Source: an uncultured Lachnospiraceae bacterium
Lineage (GTDB): Bacteria > Bacillota > Clostridia > Lachnospirales > Lachnospiraceae
Assembly: GCA_934330725.1 (NCBI GenBank)
Contig: CAKRGM010000010.1
Coordinates: 1 to 64,000 of the forward strand
Direction: 5' to 3'
Length of the DNA stretch: 64,000 nucleotides
A program made the position numbers and the translations under genes. The number at the start of each line of letters is the position of its first letter. The first letter of the stretch is position 1. Positions 43,665-53,191 of this stretch are shown here, in pieces. The notes beneath the pieces were generated by a model. That model ran no database searches, was not told where the DNA came from, and was given only the letters and a program-made list of their open reading frames with translations.

Positions 43665-44747
43665 TTATTCTTCTGTAGCTTCTTCATCTGCATTATCATC
43701 TAATAATGCTTTCATGCTAAGGCTGATTTTCTTTTCAGCTTCATTCATATCAACTACTTTAGCTTCAATTTCCTGTCCGATACTAAGAACATCTGAAGGC
43801 TTATTAATATGCTCTTTAGCAATCTGTGATACATGAAGTAAAGCATCAACGCCTTCTTCAAGCTGAACAAATGCACCGAAATCAGTCATTCTTGCAACTG
43901 TTCCTTTAACTACATTGCCAACAGCATACTTTGTAGCTGCATCATTCCATGGATTAAGATCAGGATACTTAACGCTAAGTGCAATCTTATCTCCATTGAT
44001 TTCTTTAATAAAGCATTTAACTGAATCTCCAACTTTATATATCTTCTTTGGATTCTCTGTTCTGCCCCATGACATTTCAGAAATATGAAGAAGACCATCA
44101 ACGCCACCAAGATCAATGAAAGCACCGAAGTCAGTTACATTCTTAACTGTTCCTTCAATTGTGTCTCCTTCTTTAATCTTAGAAAGTAATTCTTTCTTAG
44201 CTTCTTCTTTCTTCTCAACAATTAACTTCTTGCAATCACCTATAATTCTTCTTCTCTTTGGATTATACTCTGTAATAACAAAAGATACTTCCTTATCTTT
44301 GTATACAGAAAGATCCTTTACAAAAGTATCTGATACAAGGCTGGCAGGAATAAATACTCTTGCCTCATCAATAACAACACCAAGACCGCCATTCATAATC
44401 TGGCTTACTGTAGCAGTTAAAACTTCCTGATTCTCATAAGCTTCTTCAAGTTTCTTATTACCATTATCTGCAACAAGTCTCTTATATGTAAGTAACGCCT
44501 GTCCTTCGCCATCATTAACTTTAAGAACTTTTGCCTGCATCTTATCACCAACATTAACTACTGTTGTAAGATCCACGTCAGGTGTTGATGTATATTCATT
44601 ACGTGTAATGATACCATCTGACTTGTAACCAATATTAAGCACGATATGATCGCTTTTAACATCGATAACAGTACCGTCTACTACCTCTCCTGTATGTATT
44701 GTCTTAAATGTTTCATCTAACATCTCTGCAAAACTTTGTTCTGACAT
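43665..44747 (-). CDS. rpsA: 30S ribosomal protein S1-like protein
   Basis: 360 residues from ATG 44747 (MSEQSFAEMLDETF). There are four S1 (OB-fold) RNA-binding repeats: about 10-80, 95-165, 180-250 (VKNVTDFGAFIDLGGVDGLLHISEMSW) and 265-335 (VARMTDFGAFVQLEEGVDALLHVSQI). Many Clostridia carry IspH and S1 as one fused protein. Here the S1 start lies inside the 3' end of ispH in another frame, 35 bases overlapping. The tail is acidic. Confidence 0.93.
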   Translation of the reverse strand: MSEQSFAEMLDETFKTIHTGEVVDGTVIDVKSDHIVLNIGYKSDGIITRNEYTSTPDVDLTTVVNVGDKMQAKVLKVNDGEGQALLTYKRLVADNGNKKLEEAYENQEVLTATVSQIMNGGLGVVIDEARVFIPASLVSDTFVKDLSVYKDKEVSFVITEYNPKRRRIIGDCKKLIVEKKEEAKKELLSKIKEGDTIEGTVKNVTDFGAFIDLGGVDGLLHISEMSWGRTENPKKIYKVGDSVKCFIKEINGDKIALSVKYPDLNPWNDAATKYAVGNVVKGTVARMTDFGAFVQLEEGVDALLHVSQIAKEHINKPSDVLSIGQEIEAKVVDMNEAEKKISLSMKALLDDNADEEATEE

Positions 44748-45576
44748 TAGTGTAAACCTCCTCAATAATATTGTTTGGGGTCGATGCCCCTGCTGTAATA
44801 CCTATGCAGTCTGCCATGCCCAAACTATTCAGGTCAAGGTCTCTAAGCGTCTGAATGTAAAATGTGTCATTACACTCTTCTTTACAGATTTCATACAGTT
44901 TTCGCGTATTGGAACTGCTGCTGCCACCAATCACAATCATAGCATCTACACGCTTTGCAATATCATGCGCTTCAGTCTGACGTTCCTCAGTAGCATTACA
45001 AATTGTATTACGAATAACAGTATTGTACCCCTTTTTAATTATAATTTCAACTAATTCTTGAAATTTATTGTAATTAAATGTCGTTTGTGACACTATACAC
45101 ACTTTTTTCTCAATATCAATCTGTAAATGTTCAGCTTTTTCAGTATTATCTACCACCTGTGCGCCGCTCACAGACCATCCGCATATTCCTTCAACCTCCG
45201 GATGCTTTTCATTTCCGATTATTACTATCTGGCTTCCTTTTTCGCTTTCTTCTTTTACAATTCTGTGAATCTTAAGCACAAACGGACACGTCGCATCAAC
45301 GACTTCAGCACCGGTCTCATTTAATCTGTCATATATTTCTTTTGAAACACCATGAGATCTTATAATTATGCTTCCGCCTTTTATCTGTGGTATCTCATCA
45401 GGTCCATTTATTACTTTTACACCTTTTTTCTCAAGGTCACTTACAACCTCTTCATTATGAATTATAGGTCCATAGGTATATACGCTTCCCTCACCGGCCT
45501 TCTTATACACCAGATCAACTGCCCTTTTAACTCCAAAACAAAATCCGGCATATTTAGCCAGTATAACCTCTTTCAT
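44713..45576 (-). CDS. ispH: 4-hydroxy-3-methylbut-2-enyl diphosphate reductase IspH
   Basis: 287 residues. Last step of the MEP isoprenoid pathway. The three Fe-S ligands are Cys13 (YAGFCFGV), Cys97 (VDATCPFV) and the Cys of RNTICNATEERQ (about 194). GIHGVS-type and GGSSSSNTRKL substrate motifs are present, and GITAGAST is near the end. The start overlaps the cmk stop by one base (TAATG). The 3' end overlaps rpsA by 35 bases in a different frame. Confidence 0.95.
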   Translation of the reverse strand: MKEVILAKYAGFCFGVKRAVDLVYKKAGEGSVYTYGPIIHNEEVVSDLEKKGVKVINGPDEIPQIKGGSIIIRSHGVSKEIYDRLNETGAEVVDATCPFVLKIHRIVKEESEKGSQIVIIGNEKHPEVEGICGWSVSGAQVVDNTEKAEHLQIDIEKKVCIVSQTTFNYNKFQELVEIIIKKGYNTVIRNTICNATEERQTEAHDIAKRVDAMIVIGGSSSSNTRKLYEICKEECNDTFYIQTLRDLDLNSLGMADCIGITAGASTPNNIIEEVYTNVRTKFCRDVR

Positions 45577-46244
45577 TAAGCCTGTTTCTCCTTTATTACA
45601 CGTTCAATTGCTTCAACTGAGTCCTCAATTTCAAGGCCCGTTGTATCAACTTCAACTGCATCATCAGCTTTCTTTAAAGGTGAAATTGCCCTGTGCATAT
45701 CCTGATAATCCCTGTCTGCGATATCTTTTTTTATAACCTCAAAATCACATTCTTCACCTTTTAATCGCAATTCTTCAAAGCGTCTTTTGGCACGTTCTTC
45801 AACGCTTGCCGTAAGATATATCTTTACAAATGCATCAGGAAGCACTGTTGTACCTATATCCCTTCCATCCATTATAACATTTTCTGAAGCTGCAAGTTTT
45901 CTTTGAAGTTCAACAAGTTTACTTCTTACTGCTGCATATTTCGATGTCTTTGAAGCCATTTTACCTGTCTGCTCGGTTCTTAAAAGTCCTGTTACATTTT
46001 CTCCATTAAGTATTACCTGCTGCGTACCATCTTTATATTCAATCTTAATATCAACATTTTTTACAGCTTCATTAATGGCCTCTTCATTATCGGAATTTAT
46101 TCCATTCTTTGAAAAATATACTGCCATGGCACGATACATTGCACCTGTATCTACATAAATAAAATTCATTTTCTTTGCAAGGAGCTTTGCAATTGTGCTT
46201 TTTCCTGCTCCTGCCGGTCCATCAATAGCTATTGAAACTGACAT
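45576..46244 (-). CDS. cmk: Cytidylate kinase
   Basis: 222 residues. Phosphorylates CMP and dCMP. P-loop GPAGAGKSTIAK (about 8-19), VDTGAMYRAMAVYF, MDGRDIGTTVLPDA and the C-terminal DRDYQDMHRAISPLKKADDA are all present. It is coupled to ispH by a one-base overlap. The flavoprotein gene is 19 bases upstream. Confidence 0.96.
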   Translation of the reverse strand: MSVSIAIDGPAGAGKSTIAKLLAKKMNFIYVDTGAMYRAMAVYFSKNGINSDNEEAINEAVKNVDIKIEYKDGTQQVILNGENVTGLLRTEQTGKMASKTSKYAAVRSKLVELQRKLAASENVIMDGRDIGTTVLPDAFVKIYLTASVEERAKRRFEELRLKGEECDFEVIKKDIADRDYQDMHRAISPLKKADDAVEVDTTGLEIEDSVEAIERVIKEKQA

Positions 46245-46263
46245 ATACTAATCTCCTCCATTT

Positions 46264-47493
46264 TTATAAATTTATACTCATTGCTGCTGCATACGCACTC
46301 GACCATGCAACCTGCAGATTAAATCCGCCTGTAACTGCGTCTACATCCATAACTTCACCTGCAAAATAAACATTCTTAACAAGCTTTGATTCCATTGTTT
46401 TAGGATTAATCTGTTTTACATCGACGCCACCCTGAGTGATAATCGCCTCATTAAATCCTCTTAATCCCGTAAGATTGAGTGTAAGATTTTTTATAAGCTT
46501 TACAAGTGTATGCCTTTCCTCTTTAGTTATAGAATTAACCTGTTTATCAGGATTTATTCTGCTAAGTTCAACTATTACAGGAATCATTTTCTGAGGAAGC
46601 AGCTTTGAAAGTGAATTTTTAAAGCTTTTATTCTTCTCAGCATCAAAATCCCTTAAAATACGTTCGTCAAGTTTTTCAGAATCAAGCGCAGGCTTTAAAT
46701 CTATGACTAGCTTTAGAGGATGTTTTCTTATGACTGGTGCAACAAAGCTGCTCGCACTTAAAACAGTCGGTCCGCTTACACCAAAATGTGTGAAAAGCAT
46801 TTCACCAAAATCAGAATACAGGCTCTTACTGCCATCAAAAATTTCAACACTTACATTTCTAAGACTCAGTCCCTGCAGTTCCTTCACCCATTCTGTATCA
46901 CTTGTAAATGGTACAAGAGCAGGCGATAATTTTGTAACAGTATGTCCCAGTGAACGTGCAAATTCATATCCGTCTCCGGTTGATCCTGTCGACGGATATG
47001 AACATCCTCCTGTTGCAATAATAAGACTGTCTGCCTCAATATTGCCCTTATTAGTTCTGACACTTTTAAACACACCCTGTTCTGTACATACCTGTGTTAC
47101 TTTTGTGTTAAGCTTTATTGTCACCTTTAAGCGTTTCATTTCCCTTTCCAACGCATTAATTACATCATATGAATGATCTGACTCTGGAAAGACTCTGTTT
47201 CCGCGCTCAATCTTGAATTTAAGTCCAAGTTCATCAAAAAAGCCCATTGTGTCATAATTTGAGAAGCCATTAAATGAGCTGTACATAAACTTTTTATTTG
47301 TTACGATACTTGCAAGTATCTCATCGGAATCTGATGCATTTGTAAAATTACATCTTCCCTTTCCTGTTATAAAAAGTTTTTTTCCGAGTTTTTCATTTTT
47401 TTCTATTAAAGTGACCTTATTACCATTACGCGCTGCGATTATCGCTGCCATCATTCCGGCAGCACCGCCGCCAATTATTATTACACTACTCAT
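46264..47493 (-). CDS. NAD(P)/FAD-dependent oxidoreductase (HI0933/YhiN family)
   Basis: 409 residues. N-terminal FAD dinucleotide-binding motif VIIIGGGAAGMMAAIIAARNG, ADSLIIATGGCSYPSTGSTGDGYEFA in the middle, and the C-terminal GEVMDVDAVTGGFNLQVAWSSAYAAA, which are hallmarks of the HI0933-like/BaiN family. The natural substrate is mostly unknown; one member reduces bile-acid intermediates. It heads the cluster with cmk, ispH and rpsA. Confidence 0.9.
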   Translation of the reverse strand: MSSVIIIGGGAAGMMAAIIAARNGNKVTLIEKNEKLGKKLFITGKGRCNFTNASDSDEILASIVTNKKFMYSSFNGFSNYDTMGFFDELGLKFKIERGNRVFPESDHSYDVINALEREMKRLKVTIKLNTKVTQVCTEQGVFKSVRTNKGNIEADSLIIATGGCSYPSTGSTGDGYEFARSLGHTVTKLSPALVPFTSDTEWVKELQGLSLRNVSVEIFDGSKSLYSDFGEMLFTHFGVSGPTVLSASSFVAPVIRKHPLKLVIDLKPALDSEKLDERILRDFDAEKNKSFKNSLSKLLPQKMIPVIVELSRINPDKQVNSITKEERHTLVKLIKNLTLNLTGLRGFNEAIITQGGVDVKQINPKTMESKLVKNVYFAGEVMDVDAVTGGFNLQVAWSSAYAAAMSINL

Positions 47494-47544
47494 TTCATCT
47501 TACCTTTTTCACACATCACATTCGCATCTGCGTGACTATTCATA

Positions 47545-48168
47545 CTACTTATCAATATTATCAATTATCAGTTCTTTAAAATATGGCAGCGTTGCAATCC
47601 ATTCACAGAACTCACGCCATTCAGCAAGCTTGTGATTTCTTCTTGAATAATACATGGAAACCAGATTTTCATAATTGAATGTACATGTTCTCATCTGATT
47701 ATAGCTTTCCGGTAACAGCTGTATAATACTGTACCACAACGATTTATCCTTGGTTTCATTAAATTTAACACGAAGCTTTTCAAGAAAATCTATATTTTTT
47801 TCCATCATCTGAATAGTTTCCTGATTCATATGATCTGTGCTGAAATCTGAAAGCTCAAACTGTTTACTGTGAATCTTATGCATCGTACTTGTTGAATTGG
47901 CCACAGTGGCAACCTTATATGTATCATATTCCTTCCACCAGTAAAGAGGTGCAGTTATATCAACCGTAACAAAAATCTGTCTGATAAATTTTCTATGATC
48001 TGTACCTGAACGGCAAAGCCTCTTTGCAAGATCCAGATCGTTTTCTCCAAAAATGAACTTTCCATCAACAATCTTACTATCCATGCGGTTCCAGCTGTTC
48101 ATTGGATTTCTTGCACCACGCATGGCATTTTCCATATTCATAACGTCGAAACGTTCTAATTTAATCAT
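47545..48168 (-). CDS. Conserved protein, possibly distant from thymidylate synthase ThyX
   Basis: 207 residues from ATG 48168 (MIKLERFDVMNMEN), after GAATGGAGACGGAT. Conserved-looking stretches are GTDHRKFIRQIFVTVDITAPLYWWKE, ATVANSTSTMHKIHS and the C-terminal LVSMYYSRRNHKLAEWREFCEW. They recall FAD-dependent thymidylate synthases, with an Arg/His-rich segment followed by Glu-Trp, and resemble proteins seen in phages of Clostridia. The exact RHRxxxxxxxS motif of ThyX is not present, so catalytic activity is unproven. Confidence 0.55.
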   Translation of the reverse strand: MIKLERFDVMNMENAMRGARNPMNSWNRMDSKIVDGKFIFGENDLDLAKRLCRSGTDHRKFIRQIFVTVDITAPLYWWKEYDTYKVATVANSTSTMHKIHSKQFELSDFSTDHMNQETIQMMEKNIDFLEKLRVKFNETKDKSLWYSIIQLLPESYNQMRTCTFNYENLVSMYYSRRNHKLAEWREFCEWIATLPYFKELIIDNIDK

Positions 48169-48247
48169 ATCCGTCTCCATTCTTATATATATAATGTGTT
48201 AACATATTAACATAATCATTGTTGTAATGTCAATTGTTACAACATTA

Positions 48248-48673
48248 CTATATTTCCAGTAAATCCCTGATTTTTCTTTCAATATCGTCAGCCGATATTT
48301 TGGCCGTTTCCAGAAGTTTTTTCCATCGTCTTATACGCATTTTTTCTTTTGCTTTTTCTTTATTCTTTTGCTCGGCTGAATCTTCTTTAAGCCTCTCACT
48401 CATTTCAAACTGCTTCTGTTTCATAAGATTCATAAGCTGTGGATTAATTCTTGGTCTGTTATTTCTTAGAGGTATCCTTCCCATTACAGCATTCTGACCT
48501 TTATTATCACGTTTCTTATCCTTCTTTGAATTCATCATTCCATTGAATTTTTCCGATGAGCCATCTGCTGTATGTTTTCCTGTACCGCCTTTTCCGCCCG
48601 CATTATTTACAGCCTGTGTATAGGCAGCCTGTTGCGTTACTCCTCTTATTCTGTTAAAAGTTCCATCTGCCAT
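48248..48673 (-). CDS. Basic hypothetical protein
   Basis: 141 residues from about ATG 48673 (MADGTFNRIRG). It is rich in Lys, Arg and Gly, with a disordered middle (KKDKKRDNKGQN) and a C-terminal charged helix (about 85-141: KQFEMSERLKEDSAEQKNKEKAKEKMRIRRWKKLL in two parts) with coiled-coil character. I recognise no family. It has similar charge and linker style to the 53838-54245 protein. Confidence 0.55.
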   Translation of the reverse strand: MADGTFNRIRGVTQQAAYTQAVNNAGGKGGTGKHTADGSSEKFNGMMNSKKDKKRDNKGQNAVMGRIPLRNNRPRINPQLMNLMKQKQFEMSERLKEDSAEQKNKEKAKEKMRIRRWKKLLETAKISADDIERKIRDLLEI

Positions 48674-48755
48674 AGCCATCCACATCCTTTATCTTAAAGA
48701 CCGTTTTACCTCTGTTTTAAGTATATGTTAACACACATATATATGAATGCTCAAA

Positions 48756-51407
48756 TTAAATATTCTCGTTTTTTATTGTTTCAATAAGATTCATTTTATT
48801 TATCTTTGATTTTGAATATATCATAGTTATAAATACAATAAGAAAAACACTGATACATGCAATGGACATCGCGGCCCATGGCAGTTTAAAGCTGACACTC
48901 ATCGCATCACGTGTAACTTTATATATCCATAAAGTCGTAAGGATTGAAACCGGTATGCCAAATAATAAGGATTTACAGCCGTACATAATACATTCATAAT
49001 ACATCATTTTATTGAACCCTTTCGGGGTAAGTCCAACGGCTTTTAACATTGCAAACTCTCTTCTTCTTAAAAGAAGATTTGTTGATACTGTATTAAATAC
49101 ATTTGCCATTGCAATTAAAGACAGCATGGCTATAAATCCATATGAAAATACCTTTATGATAAACATCATACTCTGCTGTGACTCATACTCTGACGCATAA
49201 TCAACAAAGTTTCCCCCGCAGTCATAACCGCTTTTTTCAATTATTTTCTTTATATCATCATATGCCTGTTTGTGATTAAATGTATCAACATATATTCTTG
49301 CATAACTATTCTTTCCATTTTTACCAATATAATTATCATACTGGCTTTGTGAACATATAATAAGAAGTCCATAATAATAGTAATCTGTATTTTCAATACA
49401 AAATGGAAGATTATCAACTGTCTTTGCTATATTTATGTCTTTGGATACATTGTAATCGGGTATTGAGGCCTTTAAAGATATACTGTCTTTGTTTAAAACA
49501 TTTCCGACTTCTATCTGCCCTGTTTTTTCATCCCTGTCACGGTATTTGGCATATGCAAGAAACTTTGGCTCATTTACAGACATATATTCAGCTGTATCAA
49601 GCTTATTATCAGTAAGATATGCCCTGTATGTCTCATCATCAATTGCAAATATCGGATAATATTCAAATGTCAGGCCTTTTTCTTTTCTGAATTCATTATA
49701 TCCTTCTGTAATATCTGTGCCGTCTATTGTAAGATCTGCCCTTTCATTTTGAACTACTGCTGCCCGTTTTACAGTATCAAGATTTCTTATTTTTTCTATA
49801 AGCCCGGCATCGGATTTTAATTTTACATTATCTGAATATACAAGCTGGAAATCATTAATCTTATATGATTCTTCAAGCGCTCCTGTCATGTAACTTACAA
49901 GTGAAGTCGCAGAAATGAAAAGCACAATACTTACGAAAAGAGAAAATACCGTAATTCTGTATTTTTTGCGGCTTCTTTTAAAGTTTTTATCTGCAAGCAT
50001 ACCTTCGAACCCAAAAATCCTGTAAACAAGCTTTGAACTTTTTACAACCCGTTTTTTTATCTTTATATCATTATTTTGTTTTAATGCTTCAGAAGCAGAA
50101 AGCTTTGATATTCTTATCATAGGTATAAATGCCGATATAAGCACTGTAATAATTGCTGCAACTGCCGCTACTATTACCGCCTGCCATGAAACATAAAGCT
50201 TAAGACTTCCAATTGAAACCATATTTGCAGTCATTTTTTCAATATTGTCCCTGATACATATAAGTGTTATCCCGATTCCTGCAATACCTGTTGCAATACC
50301 AATGGGAATTGCAATAAAACTTACATACAGTGCCTCAAATATTACACTTTTACGCAGCTGCCGTTTTGTTGCACCAATTGATGAAAGCAATCCATACTGT
50401 CTGCTTCTTTCACTTACAGACATAGCAAATGAATTATATATAAGAAGCACAGAACCTCCCATGACCAGTATTATAACTATTCCCGCCATTCCGTATATAA
50501 ATGAACTTACTGATGAAGCCATACCGGCACCATAAAGCCTTAATAAAGCAGTATTTGTTAAAGCTATTCCATCACCTTTATATCCACTTACAACTAATTC
50601 AGCTTTTGCCAGTGACTTTGTTGTAAAATACACATTTATATCTGAGCATGCCATCCCCTGCAGGGCCTGTGGATCATACTTTGTATATGCCGTCAATGCA
50701 GGACCATCCCCATCACAAAAGAAAACTGATCCAGAATCATAAAATCCTACTATCGTATATTCCCTTAATGTCTTATTTACAATATTTTCTTCTTTCTGCA
50801 ATGTTTTATTATATTTTTCATAATCCTCAAAATGATTTGCCTGGCTTACTTTGCTTCCATCATTTTTTTGTCTTATTCCCGTATTAAAAGATATCTTTTC
50901 TCCCGCCTTATATAACTGTTCATTGCGTTTTCTCATTCCCTCCGGCAATATGATTTCATTTGCATTTTCTGCAAGTCTGCCACTCACCAGGTGAAGATCC
51001 AGATTATCATTAAAATCTGCATCACAAGCCTGAATATTAATATACGGTATCTGATCATATAAATCATTATCCGTATCTTTGCCCGATTCTTCTTCTGAAC
51101 GTGCAACCGGATTATTATCGTAACCAAGGTCATAAGTACAGAATACCTTATTAACCTCTTTATTGTTTTTTATACTGTCAACATCGTTTTTATCAGCTGC
51201 AAGAATTGTCCCATACCAGTTGCCTGACTCCCATATCTTATAATCGGCCATGCTTTTTTGCAGACTTGCAACAAATGTTGCTATTGCTGTAATAAGTGCT
51301 GTTGCCATTATAATTCCAACGATTGTTACTGCCGTACGCATTTTATTTTTCTTCAGCATTTTATATGAAATGTTGTTAAAAACATTTTTAAACTTTACTT
51401 TGTTCAT
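48756..51407 (-). CDS. ABC transporter permease, FtsX family
   Basis: 883 residues. An N-terminal membrane segment and an extracellular domain are followed by FtsX domains (about 305-430 and 750-880: MFIIKVFSYGFIAMLSLIAMANVFNT, REFAMLKAVGLTPKGFN). The central soluble part (about 500-740) has a second MacB-like fold. There are about eight membrane segments in total. Such permeases with a separate ATPase and a two-component system often respond to peptides or cell-wall stress. The start overlaps the ATPase stop. Confidence 0.88.
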   Translation of the reverse strand: MNKVKFKNVFNNISYKMLKKNKMRTAVTIVGIIMATALITAIATFVASLQKSMADYKIWESGNWYGTILAADKNDVDSIKNNKEVNKVFCTYDLGYDNNPVARSEEESGKDTDNDLYDQIPYINIQACDADFNDNLDLHLVSGRLAENANEIILPEGMRKRNEQLYKAGEKISFNTGIRQKNDGSKVSQANHFEDYEKYNKTLQKEENIVNKTLREYTIVGFYDSGSVFFCDGDGPALTAYTKYDPQALQGMACSDINVYFTTKSLAKAELVVSGYKGDGIALTNTALLRLYGAGMASSVSSFIYGMAGIVIILVMGGSVLLIYNSFAMSVSERSRQYGLLSSIGATKRQLRKSVIFEALYVSFIAIPIGIATGIAGIGITLICIRDNIEKMTANMVSIGSLKLYVSWQAVIVAAVAAIITVLISAFIPMIRISKLSASEALKQNNDIKIKKRVVKSSKLVYRIFGFEGMLADKNFKRSRKKYRITVFSLFVSIVLFISATSLVSYMTGALEESYKINDFQLVYSDNVKLKSDAGLIEKIRNLDTVKRAAVVQNERADLTIDGTDITEGYNEFRKEKGLTFEYYPIFAIDDETYRAYLTDNKLDTAEYMSVNEPKFLAYAKYRDRDEKTGQIEVGNVLNKDSISLKASIPDYNVSKDINIAKTVDNLPFCIENTDYYYYGLLIICSQSQYDNYIGKNGKNSYARIYVDTFNHKQAYDDIKKIIEKSGYDCGGNFVDYASEYESQQSMMFIIKVFSYGFIAMLSLIAMANVFNTVSTNLLLRRREFAMLKAVGLTPKGFNKMMYYECIMYGCKSLLFGIPVSILTTLWIYKVTRDAMSVSFKLPWAAMSIACISVFLIVFITMIYSKSKINKMNLIETIKNENI

Positions 51408-52087
51408 CAGACAGTCACCTCGTCTTTCGTAATCATCCCGTCATCAATCTTAATGATTCTGTCTGCCTGAAGTGCAATATTTTCATCATGTGTTATAACT
51501 ATAAGTGTCTGATTATATTTCTTATTTGACAGCTTTAACAATTCCATTATTTCATGACTGTTTTTAGAGTCAAGATTTCCTGTCGGTTCATCTGCGAGCA
51601 CCACAGCAGGCGAATTAATAAGAGCTCTTCCTATCGAAACCCTCTGCTGCTGTCCGCCCGAAAGCTGCCTTGGAAGATGATGCCGCCTGTCCTTTAAGCC
51701 CAGAATATCAAGCAGTTCTTCAAGATGCTCCTCATCAACTTTCCGTCCATCCATGAGGATTGGAAGTGTTATATTTTCCTCAACATCAAGTACCGGAACC
51801 AGATTATAAAACTGATATATAAGTCCTACCTCACGCCTCCTGAATATCGCCAGCTGTGTATCATTATACTTATAAATGTCCTGTCCGTTCATATAAACAT
51901 GACCTGATGTTGGCTTATCTACTCCTCCAAGCAGATGCAACAGTGTTGATTTTCCAGAGCCTGACGGCCCTATTATTGCAACAAACTGCCCTTTTTCTAC
52001 TGAAAAGCTTACGTCTTTTAAAGCTTCAACCTTGTTTTCACTTTTGCCATATACCCGCGATAAATTTTGAACCCTTAATATTTCCAT
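51407..52087 (-). CDS. ABC transporter ATP-binding protein (MacB/LolD type)
   Basis: 226 residues. Walker A GPSGSGKSTLLHLLGG (about 38), Q-loop in GLIYQFYNLVPVL, signature LSGGQQQRVSIGRAL and Walker B VVLADEPTGNLDSKN. The ATPase and permease genes overlap by one base and form one unit. A strong inverted repeat overlaps its promoter at 52155-52200. Confidence 0.92.
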   Translation of the reverse strand: MEILRVQNLSRVYGKSENKVEALKDVSFSVEKGQFVAIIGPSGSGKSTLLHLLGGVDKPTSGHVYMNGQDIYKYNDTQLAIFRRREVGLIYQFYNLVPVLDVEENITLPILMDGRKVDEEHLEELLDILGLKDRRHHLPRQLSGGQQQRVSIGRALINSPAVVLADEPTGNLDSKNSHEIMELLKLSNKKYNQTLIVITHDENIALQADRIIKIDDGMITKDEVTV

Positions 52088-52154
52088 TTTTCACACCAAC
52101 CTTTCTTTATTCAGTTACAAATTTACCAGATGCATATGACACATCAATGACTCT

Positions 52155-52200
52155 ATTATAACAAAAATGTCACTTAAATAACCATGACTATTTAAGTGAC
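52155..52200 (-). promoter_or_regulatory. Promoter of the ABC operon with an overlapping inverted repeat
   Basis: Minus strand: GTCACTTAAATA, eight-base spacer, TATTTAAGTGAC (52200-52169), then ATTTTTGT and a -10 TATAAT (52160-52155). The expected -35 region falls inside the inverted repeat and is a poor match, as in promoters activated by a response regulator. The same repeat followed by ATTTTTG could instead be the terminator of the kinase gene, whose last codons it contains. Confidence 0.55.
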
Positions 52201-53187
52201 TTCTCTGTATATTTTTATGACAAACTGTGCTCCGCCGCCCTTTAAATTTGAAACGGCTATCGTACCATTTTGTTTTTTTATTATCATCATTGCAAGTGCC
52301 AGGCCTATGCCATAGCTTCCTGCCGATGAATTTTTCCCTTTGTAAAATCTCTCGAATATATGCGGTATATCTTTTTCATCAATACCGGTTCCATTATCCT
52401 GTATAACAATCTGCGTATATATTGTATTATCAGAAACTTTAACTGTAATGCTTCCGCCTTCTGTACAGTGTTCAATACAGTTTTTCAAAATATTGGAAAC
52501 AGCCTCACATGACCATACAAAATCACCTTTATATGTAATATTATTACAGCTGTCCTCATCAAAACTGAATTCAATATTTTTAAGTTCCATTAAGATTGCA
52601 AGTTCACCATAGCATTTATTTATAAGCTTAAAGACATTTACATCATCATTTCTTAAAACAGCCGTTCCCGCATCAAATTTTGACATTTTAAGAAGTGTAT
52701 CAATAAGCCACTCTATATGATTCATTGAATCGCTGAGCTTTCCCGCAAGTTCTACACGTTTTTCAAACTTAAGTTCCTCGCTCATAAGAGACGAGATAAT
52801 TATGTTTATAGACGTAAGCGGCGTTTTAAGCTGGTGGGAAATATCAGCCAATGCATCCGCAAGAAACTGTTTATCGTCAAGCAGCGCATGTGACTGTTCA
52901 TTAAGACGTATTGTCATTTTATGTATCTCATTATTGAGCAGGCTTAACCGCTCCTCTGAATAATCAGCAAGCTTTAAAACATAATCACCATGAAGAACTT
53001 TATCTATATCCGCACACATATTATTTATCTGTCTGCTTATTTTCCTGTCATTATATAAACTAAAGAACGAATATATAATCCCGGCAGACAAAACATATAA
53101 TGCTACCCTGTAATCAAAAATCACAAATGCAGCTGCACTAAATATAAAAGTTGCTGATGCGCACACAAATACATTTTTATTTTTCAT
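52192..53187 (-). CDS. Sensor histidine kinase of the ABC cluster
   Basis: 331 residues. Two close N-terminal membrane segments (about 6-43) with almost no extracellular loop are followed directly by a dimerisation/H-box ADISHQLKTPLTSI (about 113-126) and the ATPase (SNILKNCIEHC, DNGTGIDEKDIPHIFERFYKG, GSYGIGLALAMMI). Kinases of this form lack their own sensor and often depend on the linked transporter for signal perception. Confidence 0.9.
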   Translation of the reverse strand: MKNKNVFVCASATFIFSAAAFVIFDYRVALYVLSAGIIYSFFSLYNDRKISRQINNMCADIDKVLHGDYVLKLADYSEERLSLLNNEIHKMTIRLNEQSHALLDDKQFLADALADISHQLKTPLTSINIIISSLMSEELKFEKRVELAGKLSDSMNHIEWLIDTLLKMSKFDAGTAVLRNDDVNVFKLINKCYGELAILMELKNIEFSFDEDSCNNITYKGDFVWSCEAVSNILKNCIEHCTEGGSITVKVSDNTIYTQIVIQDNGTGIDEKDIPHIFERFYKGKNSSAGSYGIGLALAMMIIKKQNGTIAVSNLKGGGAQFVIKIYREVT

Positions 53188-53191
53188 ATTA

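Noticed and set aside
43665..44765. Longer S1 start at 44765
   Set aside because: The extra six codons lie in ispH and lack a ribosome binding site; MSEQSFAEML at 44747 fits S1 proteins.
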